Assembly: GCA_046233135.1 (NCBI GenBank)
Contig: JBJXHN010000001.1
Location: 1 to 64,000 of the forward strand
DNA from: JBJXHN01 sp046233135
GTDB taxonomy: Bacteria; Pseudomonadota; Alphaproteobacteria; Rhodospirillales; Rhodospirillaceae
Direction of reading: 5' to 3'
Length of the DNA stretch: 64,000 bases
Numbering within the stretch: the stretch's first letter is position 1; each line of letters begins with the position of its first letter. The translations under genes were made by a program, and so were the position numbers. Positions 36,504-45,108 of this stretch are shown here, in pieces. The notes below the pieces were generated by a model that saw only the letters and a program-made list of their open reading frames with translations, ran no database searches and was not told where the DNA came from.

Positions 36504-37166
36504 ATGTGCGCACGCTATGACCTCAATTCGCCCATTCTGCGACTGGTAGAGCGCTTCGGCCTTGCCATCGCGCCGCCTCCCTATGCCTATGGCGAGCGCC
36601 GGCCCACGGATGTGGCGCCGGTGGTGATGCCCGACCGCTCCGTGGTGGCCCTGCGCTGGGGGCTGGCGGTGGACTGGGACCGCAAGCCGCTGATCAATGC
36701 CCGGGCCGAGACCCTGGGCAGCCGGGCGACGTTCCGCCTGCTGCTGGGTGCCCGGCTGCTGGTGCCGGCCGATGGCTATTACGAGTGGCGGCGGGCGGGC
36801 GACGGACCCGGGGGGGCCCATGGCGCGGCGAAGGTGAAGACCCGGATCGCGCCGCCGGAGGGACCCGCGCGGCCGTTTTCCATGGCCGGCCTGTGGGATG
36901 CCCGGCAGGGGCGTTTTGTCATCGTCACCTGCGCGCCGGCGGAGTCGGTGGCCCATGTGCACAGCCGCATGCCGGTGATCCTGCCTGACGTGGACGCCGA
37001 GGCCCGCTGGCTCGATCCCCGTCTGCCCTTTCCAGAGGTTGCGGGGCTGTTGACGCCCTATCGTGCGCCGCTGGTCTGTACGGAGCCGCCGGCACCGCCA
37101 CGCCCGCCCTCTCCGCCGCCAAAGAAAAAGGCCGCCAAGCCGGAGCAGGGCGACCTTTTCGGATAG
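36504..37166 (+). CDS. SRAP/HMCES-family abasic-site DNA-protein crosslinking protein
   Basis: 220 aa from the ATG at 36504, required because catalytic Cys2 (MCARYDL) must follow the initiator Met. The other active-site residues are N65 (NARAET), E94 (YYEW) and H153 (HVHSRMP). Bacterial YedK and human HMCES crosslink to abasic sites in single-stranded DNA through Cys2 to protect them. The C-terminal 30 residues are a Pro/Lys-rich linker ending QGDLFG, which resembles the beta-sliding-clamp-binding motif (QLxLF). The ribosome site is weak. Confidence 0.9.
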   Translation: MCARYDLNSPILRLVERFGLAIAPPPYAYGERRPTDVAPVVMPDRSVVALRWGLAVDWDRKPLINARAETLGSRATFRLLLGARLLVPADGYYEWRRAGDGPGGAHGAAKVKTRIAPPEGPARPFSMAGLWDARQGRFVIVTCAPAESVAHVHSRMPVILPDVDAEARWLDPRLPFPEVAGLLTPYRAPLVCTEPPAPPRPPSPPPKKKAAKPEQGDLFG

Positions 37167-37180
37167 GGGGTGGCTTTCCG

Positions 37181-38395
37181 TCACGCTGCCTTGCGAGAGA
37201 TGCCCAGGCGCTCCCACACGTCGGCCAAAGCATTCACCAGATGGTCCACATGGGGATCGGTGTGCAGCGGGGTCGGGGTCAGACGCAGGCGTTCGGTGCC
37301 CTTGGGTACGGTGGGGTAGTTGATCGGCTGGACATAGATATCGTGGCGTTCCAGCAGGGTGTCGCTAGCGGCCTTGCACAGCGCCGCGTCGCCGACCAGC
37401 AGGGGAACGATATGGCTGACCGAGGGCATCACCGGCAGGCCAATATCGCGCAGGCGGCGCTTGACGGTGGCCGCGCGTTCCTGATGGCTGATGCGCAGGT
37501 CGTTGTGGTCCTTCAGGACCGTGACGCTGGCCAGGGCACCGGCCGCCACCGCCGGCGGCAGCGACGTGGTGAAGATGAAACCGGCGCCGAAGCTGCGGAT
37601 GAAGTCGCACAGCGCTTCGGACGCGGCGATATAGCCGCCGATAACGCCGATGGCCTTGCCCATGGTGGCCTGGATGATGGTCAGGCGGTCGCGCTGGCCG
37701 TCTCGCTCGGCAACGCCGGATCCGCTGTCGCCGTACATGCCCACCGCGTGGACCTCGTCCAGATAGGTCATGGCGCCGTAGGCATCGGCCAGATCGCAAA
37801 TTTCCTTGATCGGGGCGATGTCGCCGTCCATGGAGTAGACGGATTCAAAGGCGATAAGCTTGGGTGTGTCCTTCGGGTACTGGGCCAGCAGGCTTTCCAG
37901 ATGCTCCAGGTCGTTGTGGCGGAACACGTGCTTGGGCGCCCGGGAATGGCGGATGCCTTCGATCATCGAATTATGATTCTCTGAATCCGAGAAGATGACC
38001 AGCTCGGGGATTTGCGCCCCCAGGGTCATCAGGGCGGTCATGTTGGCGACATAGCCCGACGTGAACAGCAGCGCGGCTTCCTTGTTGTGCCAGGCGGCCA
38101 GTTCCTGTTCCAGCAGCACGTGGTAGTGGTTGGTGCCGCTGATATTGCGGGTGCCGCCGGCGCCGGCGCCGCAGATCTTCATGGCTTCGTCCATCGCCGC
38201 CAGTACGGCGGGATGGGTGCCCATGCCCAGATAGTCGTTTGAGCACCAGATGGTTACCTCATGGACCTTGCCGTCCCGGTGGTTGCGGGCGATCGGGAAG
38301 GATCCCACCTGCCGCTCCAGGTCGGCGAAGACCCGATAGCGCCCTTCGCGCTTCAGCCCGGACAGGCGGTCGGCAAAAAAGGCTTCGTAATCCAT
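37181..38395 (-). CDS. hemA: 5-aminolevulinate synthase
   Basis: 404 aa from the ATG at 38395, with AGGAG 9 bases upstream. Fold-type I PLP enzyme: NDYLGMGTHP near the N-terminus, GAGAGGTRNISGTNHYH, DEVHAVGMYG and the PLP-binding Lys in ATMGKAIGVIGGYI. It condenses glycine and succinyl-CoA to ALA, the C4 (Shemin) route found in alphaproteobacteria. A long upstream region (38396-38808) probably carries its promoter. Confidence 0.96.
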   Translation of the reverse strand: MDYEAFFADRLSGLKREGRYRVFADLERQVGSFPIARNHRDGKVHEVTIWCSNDYLGMGTHPAVLAAMDEAMKICGAGAGGTRNISGTNHYHVLLEQELAAWHNKEAALLFTSGYVANMTALMTLGAQIPELVIFSDSENHNSMIEGIRHSRAPKHVFRHNDLEHLESLLAQYPKDTPKLIAFESVYSMDGDIAPIKEICDLADAYGAMTYLDEVHAVGMYGDSGSGVAERDGQRDRLTIIQATMGKAIGVIGGYIAASEALCDFIRSFGAGFIFTTSLPPAVAAGALASVTVLKDHNDLRISHQERAATVKRRLRDIGLPVMPSVSHIVPLLVGDAALCKAASDTLLERHDIYVQPINYPTVPKGTERLRLTPTPLHTDPHVDHLVNALADVWERLGISRKAA

Positions 38396-38808
38396 GGTGC
38401 ACAAACTCCTTGCGCCTCGTCGTCCCTCGGCGCGTCGTCCGCTCCCACGGGGAACTTCCCCCGGAGTCGGTCGTCGGGCCGTCCCGGCCCTGATCCGGGA
38501 AGGTATCGCAGCCGCCTTCACGGCCTGACAATCCACCGCGCGGGTGGTTGATCACTGTAAAAGCATGGTGGGTTGGCAGGCAACCAGAACCATGGTTCGG
38601 ATCAGGTTCGGGAAACCGCAGTCTCCCCCGGTCCCTTCGCGGCCGCTGTGGCCCCCGAATGTGGTCCCCGCCGTCGGCAGAGAATACAATGTTACGGTGG
38701 TGTGTCCAGACTCGTATTGCGAAAAGTTGTGAGTCCCACAATGCGCTGCAGGGGGGCGCATGATAGCTTTTTTCCTCATCGCGTAAATAGCACAGATGGG
38801 GAAAGGTC
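38396..38808. other. Divergent control region between hemA and the YHYH gene
   Basis: No gene seen. On the hemA side are a GC-rich CCACC/GGTGG hairpin and a CGGGGGAA/TTCCCCG hairpin (near 38448-38465) that could shape its leader. TTGATCACTGTAAA near 38550 matches only one half of an FNR box. On the YHYH side the palindrome TTGTG-N5-CACAA (38727-38741) looks like a CRP/FNR-family operator. Confidence 0.4.
38727..38741. promoter_or_regulatory. Palindrome TTGTG-N5-CACAA, candidate operator
   Basis: Perfect 5-bp arms around AGTCC, 67 bases before the YHYH-protein start. The TGTG/CACA arms recall CRP-like sites, although the spacer is shorter than the usual TGTGA-N6-TCACA. No clear -10/-35 pair could be placed. 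Confidence 0.4.
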
Positions 38809-39864
38809 ATGACCGGCAGCGATCATCGGGCGGGGCGGCGATCCCGGCATTCTGACCACCACCACCATCCCGACGATGATCCGGCGATGCGGCTGGATCC
38901 CGTGCGCCGCCAGCTGGTCCTGGGGCTGGGGGCGCTGCCGCTGGCGGTTCTGGCGTTCGGGCCTGGCAAGGCGGCCTGGGCGGTGGAAAACCGGGTGTCG
39001 ATGGTCGAAGAGAACGGCTATCGGGTGATCACCAGCAACGGCATTCCCGATCATCCCACGGGACATTTTCCCAATCGCGGCAATCCCAACGCCATCTCCG
39101 CCCAGTCCCTGACCTTCCGCATGCCTCTCGTGCCCCGCCAGACGGGCCGGTTTCGGTCCGTACAGGGGCTGCGGGCCGGCGTGGCGGTGAACGGCGTGCC
39201 TTTCGACCCCTTCACCGCCGAGTTCTGGAACCGGGACCGCGCCTGGAACTACGACGCCCTGTCCGGTCCCAAGGATCTGGGACTTGATGACAATCAGGCC
39301 CATGTGCAGCCCACGGGACTGTACCACTATCACGGCTGGCCCAAGGGGCTGATCCGCAGCTGGTCGCAGGAGACCCACTCCCCCATTGTCGGCTGGGCGG
39401 CGGACGGATTTCCGATCTATGCCGGCTATGCCTATCGCGATCCGAACAACCCGGACGGCGGGCTGGCCTGGCTGCGGTCGGGCTGGCGCATTCGCGACGG
39501 CGAGCGCACCGGCGGACCCGGTGGCCGCCACGACGGCAGCTTCTTTGCCGACTGGGAGTGGGTGAAGGGCCTGGGGGACGTGGATCAGGCCAACGGCCGT
39601 TTCGGGGTGACGCCGGAGTTTCCGCAGGGGACCTACGCCTACTTCCTGACCCGTGAATGGCCGATCGTGCCGCGTTATCTGGCCGGTACGCCCGACGACA
39701 GCTTCCGTATCGGTCCGCCGGCCGGGGGAAGGGGCGGCCCGCCGGGAGCCCCGGGAGGGGGGATGGGGATGCGTCCACCCCCGCCGGGGGGAGGCCTCGG
39801 CATGGAGCCCCCGGGCGGCCGCCGCCCGCCCCCACCCGGCTTCCGGCGGCCGGACGGGTTCTGA
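38809..39864 (+). CDS. YHYH-domain exported protein with His-rich N-terminus and Pro/Gly tail
   Basis: 351 aa; GGGGAAAGG precedes the ATG. A His/Asp-rich leader (HSDHHHHPDDD) comes before a twin-Arg signal (RRQLVLGLGALPLAVLAFG), so Tat export is likely. The domain holds LYHYHGWP (about residues 166-173), the motif that names the family, and WAADGFPIYAGYAY. The last 55 residues are Pro/Gly/Arg-rich. The role of YHYH proteins is not established; Tat export and clustered His suggest a periplasmic metal-containing protein. Confidence 0.82.
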   Translation: MTGSDHRAGRRSRHSDHHHHPDDDPAMRLDPVRRQLVLGLGALPLAVLAFGPGKAAWAVENRVSMVEENGYRVITSNGIPDHPTGHFPNRGNPNAISAQSLTFRMPLVPRQTGRFRSVQGLRAGVAVNGVPFDPFTAEFWNRDRAWNYDALSGPKDLGLDDNQAHVQPTGLYHYHGWPKGLIRSWSQETHSPIVGWAADGFPIYAGYAYRDPNNPDGGLAWLRSGWRIRDGERTGGPGGRHDGSFFADWEWVKGLGDVDQANGRFGVTPEFPQGTYAYFLTREWPIVPRYLAGTPDDSFRIGPPAGGRGGPPGAPGGGMGMRPPPPGGGLGMEPPGGRRPPPPGFRRPDGF

Positions 39865-39888
39865 TGGCGCGGGGCCAATCGCCCCTCT

Positions 39889-41460
39889 CTACGCCGATAG
39901 CTCCTGGTTCGCTTCCATCACGTGGGGGGCGGCGCGGCAGCAGATGTCTGTGGCGCCGGCCCACAAGCACACCGTGCCCGCCCTGACATCAAGCCGCAGG
40001 ATGCGGTGGTGGGTGGTGTCGGCCACCAGCAGCGTTCCGTCCGGCAGGGCGCACAGGCCGCGTGGCTCGCCGCAGGCCAGCAGGTCGTCCCAGGGTCCCC
40101 ACAGGGTGCGCAGGCGGGCCGTTCCGCCGGGGCCGGAGGGTTCCAGCAGGCGGATCGCGTGGTTATAGGTGTCGGCGATCGCCAGCCCGCCGCCCGGGCC
40201 AGCCAGCGGGGCCAGGGCCAAGGGGTGCTGCAGCAGGGCGCCGTCGGCCACCGCACCATCCTTGTGGCCGAAGGTGAACAGGCCCTGGCCCACCAGCGTT
40301 TCCACCCGGGACGGGCCGCCATCCAGCGTGATCCGCCGCACCGCCGAGGCTTCGGCGTCGGTGACCAGCAGGGCCGCGCCGCCCGGCTCCAGCAGCAGGC
40401 CGGAGGGCTGGGCATGCAGAGCCTCGTCGGCCGGGCCGTCCAGCAGGTTTTCCTCTCCGCTGCCCGACAGGGGAGAGACCCAGCCGCATTCCAGACCGAT
40501 GGCAAGGATCTGATGGGTGCCGCTGTTGCTGACATACAGCCGGCCCCGATCCGTATCCAGGGCCACATCCCAGGGCGAGGCCAGGGCGGTGATCAGCCCG
40601 GGCTGGCCGCCGGCGGGACAGGGATTGGACAGCGGCAGGCCGCGCCAGCCCTGGCCGGCCACGGTCTCCACCCGGCCGCGTTCCAGGTCCACCTTGCGGA
40701 CGGCATGGTTGCCGGTATCGGCCACATAGATCACGCCCGGCCCACAGGCCAGTCCCTGGGGGGTGCAGAAACGGGCGGTTTCGACGGGGCCGTCTTCGAA
40801 GCCCGCGCATCCTTCCCCGATCCGGCGCAGCTCCCGGCCATCCTTGTCGAACAGCACCACCTGATGGTGGCCGGTGTCGGCCAGGGCGATGGTGTCCGGG
40901 GTCGGGCCGGGTTTCAGCGCGGCGGGATAGCGCAAGGGGCCGGTGCCGGCTTTGGGGCCGCAGGCGTCGGGGCAGGGGGGCAGTTCGGCAGGATGCAGGT
41001 CGCCGGCCAGCAGCGCGTGGTGCACCATGCACTTCAGCCCCTCGGCCAGGCGCTCCGGGTCCGGCTCGCCACGCAGCTGGCCGACGATGCGGCCGTCCGG
41101 GCCGATCAGCACCAGGGTGGGCCAGGCATGGACCGCATACTGGTCCCACAGCTGACGCTCAGGGTCGTGGATAACCGGGTGGTGGATGCCCAGGCGGTCC
41201 AGGGTCTGGCGCAGGCCTTCGGTGTCCGCTTCCCAGGTGTACTTGGGACTGTGAATGCCGATGACCGCCAACTCGCGCGGATAGGCCGCAGCCACCTGGT
41301 CCAGGGCCGGCAAGGTGTGAATGCAGTTGATGCAGCAACTGGTCCAGAAGTCCAGAAGGACGATGCGCCCGCGCAGATTGCTCAGCCGCAAGGGCGCATC
41401 GACATTAAACCATTGGAGGCCGGGACGGTCCAATTCCGGTGCATGGGTCAGGCCGAACAC
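39889..41460 (-). CDS. Thioredoxin-like/NHL-repeat protein
   Basis: 523 aa if translation starts at the GTG at 41460, which has AAAAGGGG 6 bases upstream; an ATG at 41505 in the same frame lacks a ribosome site. The N-terminal TlpA-like thioredoxin fold contains LDFWTSCCINCIHTLP (a CxxC within SCCINC). After it come several NHL-type beta-propeller repeats (residues about 190-500, e.g. YVADTGNHAVRKVDL). This resembles NHLRC2. No signal peptide is evident, so it is perhaps cytoplasmic; function unproven. Confidence 0.85.
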   Translation of the reverse strand: MFGLTHAPELDRPGLQWFNVDAPLRLSNLRGRIVLLDFWTSCCINCIHTLPALDQVAAAYPRELAVIGIHSPKYTWEADTEGLRQTLDRLGIHHPVIHDPERQLWDQYAVHAWPTLVLIGPDGRIVGQLRGEPDPERLAEGLKCMVHHALLAGDLHPAELPPCPDACGPKAGTGPLRYPAALKPGPTPDTIALADTGHHQVVLFDKDGRELRRIGEGCAGFEDGPVETARFCTPQGLACGPGVIYVADTGNHAVRKVDLERGRVETVAGQGWRGLPLSNPCPAGGQPGLITALASPWDVALDTDRGRLYVSNSGTHQILAIGLECGWVSPLSGSGEENLLDGPADEALHAQPSGLLLEPGGAALLVTDAEASAVRRITLDGGPSRVETLVGQGLFTFGHKDGAVADGALLQHPLALAPLAGPGGGLAIADTYNHAIRLLEPSGPGGTARLRTLWGPWDDLLACGEPRGLCALPDGTLLVADTTHHRILRLDVRAGTVCLWAGATDICCRAAPHVMEANQELSA

Positions 41461-41753
41461 GAAACACCCCTTTTCAAATAATCGTCCCGGACCGTTTATG
41501 GTCATATCATGGCGGGCCGCACTCTGATCACATGGGGGGTGGAACGCCCAATTCCAGGGTGCGCCGGTTTCGGGGGCTGCGGGGGGTGCGGTTTCCAGCT
41601 CCGCTTTTCCGTCGGTTCAGGAGCGATTGATTGTAGGTTTATCTCTCTCGTCCGAAGGGCTAGGATCCTTCGTAAATTCAAGGGCCTCCGCCCCGACGAG
41701 ACCGCCGTCCCGGCAGGCGGCGGAGCAAATTGCCCCCCATGGAGGAAATGATT

Positions 41754-42590
41754 ATGCCGTTCAAGGACATACTGGTGCATGTGGATGCCTCGTCCCACTG
41801 CAAGGCCCGGCTGGAACTGGCCGCGGCGATGGCTGCCGAACATGGCGCCCATCTGACCGGGCTGGGTGTTCGCTATGTGGCCCATGTGCCCCAGTTCGTG
41901 ATGTCGCAACTGGGTCCCGAAGTGGCCGATGCCCAACGCCGCTACGCCACCGAAGCGATCCAGAAGGAAAAGGCCCTGTTCGAGGACGTCTGCGAGCGCG
42001 CGGGCATCAGCTATGAATGGCGGGAAGGCGATGGTGACTTGGTGGATACCTTCATCATGCACGCCCGCTACGCCGACTTCGTGATTGCCGGGCAGAACGA
42101 TCCCCGCGACGACGAGATGGACGGGGAAGCCGGACTGGTCGACCACCTGGTGCTCGATGCCGGGCGGCCGGTGATGGTGGTTCCTTATGCCGGCACCTTC
42201 AAGAGCGCCGGTCATCATGTGCTGGTGGCCTGGAACGGCAGCCGCGAAGCCACCCGCGCCGTCAACGACGCCATTCCGGTGCTGCAGACCGCCAAGAAGG
42301 TGGAAGTGATCGCCGTCAACCCGCGCGGCGGCCTGTCCGGCCATGGGGACGTGCCGGGTGCGGACATCTGCCTGCACCTCGCCCGTCACGGCATCAACGC
42401 CGAAGCCCACAGCGTCCATGCCGACGACATGGATGCCGGGGCGATGATCCTGTCCCGCGCCGCCGATGCCGGGGCGGACATGATCGTCATGGGCGCCTAT
42501 GGCCGCTCGCGGCTGCGCGAACTGGTCTTGGGCGGCGCCACCCGCCATCTGGTGCGCCACATGACCATTCCGGTGCTGATGTCGCATTGA
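41754..42590 (+). CDS. Universal stress protein, tandem-domain type
   Basis: 278 aa from the ATG at 41754, with GGAGGAA 7 bases upstream; the ATG at 41748 would leave only 3. Two UspA folds: the first starts FKDILVHVDASSHCKARLELA, the second HHVLVAWNGSREATRAV and ends MGAYGRSRLRELVLGGATRHLVR, a good nucleotide-binding G-2x-G-9x-G-like motif. A strong terminator follows. Second of three Usp genes in the window. Confidence 0.9.
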   Translation: MPFKDILVHVDASSHCKARLELAAAMAAEHGAHLTGLGVRYVAHVPQFVMSQLGPEVADAQRRYATEAIQKEKALFEDVCERAGISYEWREGDGDLVDTFIMHARYADFVIAGQNDPRDDEMDGEAGLVDHLVLDAGRPVMVVPYAGTFKSAGHHVLVAWNGSREATRAVNDAIPVLQTAKKVEVIAVNPRGGLSGHGDVPGADICLHLARHGINAEAHSVHADDMDAGAMILSRAADAGADMIVMGAYGRSRLRELVLGGATRHLVRHMTIPVLMSH

Positions 42591-42641
42591 TACCGGTTCG
42601 GTTTCCCCGCCAGAGAGCGCCGGGGAGCGTGCCGAGGCGCT

Positions 42642-42687
42642 AAAAAAAACCCCGTTCCGGGATCGCCCGGAACGGGGGTTTTCTTTT
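42642..42687. terminator. Bidirectional terminator between usp and pyrE
   Basis: CCCCGTTCCGG (42650-42660) pairs with CCGGAACGGGG (42667-42677), 11 bp with a 6-nt loop, flanked by A8 and T-rich runs. It serves the convergent stress-protein and pyrE genes. Confidence 0.93.
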
Positions 42688-42706
42688 GGATGCGTCGCAA
42701 AGGGGG

Positions 42707-43399
42707 CTATTCCGCTCCCTTTCCTCCGTGGGCTTCGGACCAGCCGACGGGGTCGGCCAGGAACGCCCGCACGCCGTCCAGGCTTTCCTGGGGGAAGGCC
42801 TTGCGGTCGGTGGCGACGTCAAGCACATCGTGCCAGGTGGCGAGCCAATGCAGGGTCATGTCGCTTTTCGCCAGATTCTCGATCGCGCCGGGGAAGGCGC
42901 CATAGAAGAACACGACGAAGGTATGGTGAACGGTGGCCCCGGCGGCGCGCAGGGCATCGACAAAGGCCAGCTTGCTGCCGCCATCGGTGGCCAGATCTTC
43001 GACCAGCAGCACCCGCTGGCCCTCGGTCAGGTCGCCTTCGATCTGGGCCATGCGGCCGAAGCCCTTGGGCTTCTTGCGGACGTAGGTCATCGGCAGGCCC
43101 ATGGCGTCGGCGATCCAGGCGGCGTAGGGGATGCCCGCCGTTTCGCCGCCGGCGACCACGTCAAAGGCCTCGCAGCCGGCCTGCTTTTCCAGAATATCCA
43201 GCGCCAGCGCGGTGATCTTGGCCCGGGCGCGTGGGTAGGAGATGATCTTGCGGCAGTCGATATAAACGGGGCTGGCCCAACCGGCGGTCAGCTTGTAGGG
43301 CTCCTGCGGGCGGAAGTTGACGGCGCCGATATCCAGCAGGATCCGGGCGACGGCGCGGCCGGCCTCGGCCTGATAGGGGGCAGGGGCGGGTTGGGTCAT
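42707..43399 (-). CDS. pyrE: Orotate phosphoribosyltransferase
   Basis: 230 aa from the ATG at 43399, with AGGA about 8 bases upstream. The PRPP-binding motif VLLVEDLATDGGSK, the catalytic-loop region KKPKGFGRMAQIEGDL and YIDCRKIISYP are all present. It makes orotidine 5'-phosphate in pyrimidine synthesis. Divergent from the crotonase gene; convergent with usp. Confidence 0.95.
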   Translation of the reverse strand: MTQPAPAPYQAEAGRAVARILLDIGAVNFRPQEPYKLTAGWASPVYIDCRKIISYPRARAKITALALDILEKQAGCEAFDVVAGGETAGIPYAAWIADAMGLPMTYVRKKPKGFGRMAQIEGDLTEGQRVLLVEDLATDGGSKLAFVDALRAAGATVHHTFVVFFYGAFPGAIENLAKSDMTLHWLATWHDVLDVATDRKAFPQESLDGVRAFLADPVGWSEAHGGKGAE

Positions 43400-43520
43400 G
43401 GCGTCTGTCCTGAAAAGGGGTGGCTGGGTGCGGTCTTTTCCGAGCATCTGTTTAAGGGTAAACCAATGCTCCCTCAAGAGGCCGCACGGCCCGCCCTTTT
43501 CCTGACAGGAGGTTCCCCGC

Positions 43521-44336
43521 ATGCCCGAGACGTCCCCCGCGCCCGCTGCCGATGGTGTTCTCGTTGAACGGGACGGTGCCATTGCGACGGTCCTGTTGAA
43601 CCGGCCGGAGCGGCTGAACGCCTTCAATCTGCCGATGTGGGAGGCGCTGGGCAATGCCTTTCACGGGCTTGACGGGGAAACCGGTCCGGGCAAGCCGATC
43701 CATTGCGTGATCCTGCGCGGGGCGGGCGGCAAGGCCTTTGCCGCCGGGGCGGACATCGGCGAGTTCGAAACCGTGCGCGCCACCCCGGCCCAGGCCAAGG
43801 ACTACGACGTGGTGATGCGCCGGGCGCTCGACGCGGTGCGCCGCTTCCCGGTGCCGGTGGTCGCGGCCATCGAAGGACCGTGCGTCGGCGGCGGGCTGGA
43901 GTTGGCCTGCATGTGCGATATGCGGATCAGCGCCGACACGGGGCGCTTCGGGGTTCCGATCAACAAGATCGGGGTTGTGATGGCCTATCCCGAGATTCAG
44001 GCCATCCTGCGCCTTGCCGGCCCGGCCAATACGCTGGAAATCCTGCTGGAAGGCAAGGTTTTCGACGCTGACACCGCCTTGCGCATGGGCCTGGTGAACC
44101 GGGTGATCCCCGCCGCCGACTTCGAAGCCCATATCGCCGACACGGCCAAGGCCCTCTCGCGCTCGGCGCCGGGGGCGAATGCCTGGCACAAGGCCTTTGT
44201 CCGTCGCCTGCTCGACCCCGCGCCGGTCACCGAAGCCGAGCTGGATGAATGCTACCGCTTCCTGGAAACGGACGATTATCGGGAAGGGATCACAGCCTTC
44301 ACCGAAAAGCGCAAGCCGGTGTTTACGGGGAAATAG
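43521..44336 (+). CDS. Enoyl-CoA hydratase/isomerase family protein
   Basis: 271 aa crotonase fold; the ATG is preceded by GGAGG. The oxyanion-hole regions GGKAFAAGADIGEF and EGPCVGGGLELAC are present. Where hydratases usually have FgqPE(i)xxGi.Pg.ggtq, this protein reads FGVPINKIGVVMAYPEIQ. The usual first catalytic Glu is therefore absent and a Glu occurs later, in YPE. It may be an isomerase, hydrolase or other crotonase; its CoA substrate is unknown. Confidence 0.85.
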   Translation: MPETSPAPAADGVLVERDGAIATVLLNRPERLNAFNLPMWEALGNAFHGLDGETGPGKPIHCVILRGAGGKAFAAGADIGEFETVRATPAQAKDYDVVMRRALDAVRRFPVPVVAAIEGPCVGGGLELACMCDMRISADTGRFGVPINKIGVVMAYPEIQAILRLAGPANTLEILLEGKVFDADTALRMGLVNRVIPAADFEAHIADTAKALSRSAPGANAWHKAFVRRLLDPAPVTEAELDECYRFLETDDYREGITAFTEKRKPVFTGK

Positions 44337-44665
44337 ACGGCCGGGAAGAGCAGGCGGTGCGGAGAACGGCGCGGCTGTTCTCCGCAGCACGTATGGTGAA
44401 GAGGATGGTCTGTCTGGTTTGTCATCCCCAGAACCGCGCTCCTTCCCGCGAGTCGCCGTCTGTTCCCTTCGCATCAGCACGGATCCCCCTCTTCAACCGG
44501 CCGAAAGTGAAAGGCGCACTCATAAGTATTCGTAATACCACAATATTTTCCCTGTTCCGGACGACAATGCGCACCCGGATATAGCGTTTAAAAACCAAAC
44601 TAAAATAAGGGGTTTTCGCGCGACATAGGCCGTCTTGCGGCGGTGCGAACCGCGGGCGTAGGCTC
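44337..44665 (+). other. Control region of the putative ferrosome operon
   Basis: No gene seen. A 9-bp hairpin GCGGAGAAC (44359-44367)/GTTCTCCGC (44377-44385), without a T run, may end the crotonase transcript. The palindrome GTATT-CGT-AATAC (44526-44538) lies in an A/T-rich patch and is a candidate operator for the following five genes. A further A/T-rich stretch near 44583-44610 could hold the promoter. I could not match a Fur, Irr or FNR consensus with confidence. Confidence 0.4.
44526..44538. promoter_or_regulatory. Palindrome GTATT-N3-AATAC, candidate operator of the iron-organelle operon
   Basis: Perfect 5-bp arms around CGT in an A/T-rich island 128-140 bases before the first gene. 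An iron regulator would be logical for the genes downstream, but the core does not clearly match the published Fur, Irr or RirA sites I know. Confidence 0.4.
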
Positions 44666-45043
44666 ATGCCCTTGGAGTTCTCGTGGGTATTACCGATGTC
44701 GCAGAAACCGTCCCCCTTGGCCCCCTTGGCCGCCCTGACCGACCTGCTGTCCCGCCTTCGTCGTCACCTTTCGATCGCCCATCAGGTGCCCGGCCGGGTA
44801 CGGCTGCGGGTGGGATTGGGGGCGTTGGCCGAGGTGCAGGCCCGCCCCATCGAAAGCGGAGTGTCCGACCTGAAACGCTATCGCGGCGTCACCGAAACCC
44901 GGGTCAATCTGGCGGCTCGTTCGGCGGTCATCTCCTACGATCCCAAAGTCATTCCCGATACCTTCTGGCCGCGATGCCTGTCCGTGCCCGAAGCCGAGCT
45001 GCCTGCCCTTCTGGCGGACGTGCTCGCGCTCAAGGACGCCTGA
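44666..45043 (+). CDS. HMA2-like small protein, first gene of putative ferrosome operon
   Basis: 125 aa from the ATG at 44666; an ATG at 44696 is also possible, and neither has a strong ribosome site. Residues about 35-110 match the HMA2 ferredoxin-like fold found at the N-termini of P1B-type ATPases of this class: HQVPGRVRLRVGLGALAEVQ, then GVTETRVNLAARSAVISYDP. The CxxC of classical HMA domains is absent. In ferrosome clusters an HMA-type protein (FezC) is expected, but that usually carries a hydrophobic tail, not seen here. Likely a partner of the ATPase three genes downstream. Confidence 0.72.
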   Translation: MPLEFSWVLPMSQKPSPLAPLAALTDLLSRLRRHLSIAHQVPGRVRLRVGLGALAEVQARPIESGVSDLKRYRGVTETRVNLAARSAVISYDPKVIPDTFWPRCLSVPEAELPALLADVLALKDA

Positions 45044-45108
45044 AGGCCCGGGGTTCCGCCGGCTGCCCCGGGTCGGCAGCCGGCATCCGTTATAGGGAGA
45101 TCAGCACC

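Noticed and set aside
38545..38565. FNR box in the hemA control region (TTGATCACTGTAAA)
   Set aside because: Only the left half matches; the right half has several mismatches to ATCAA.
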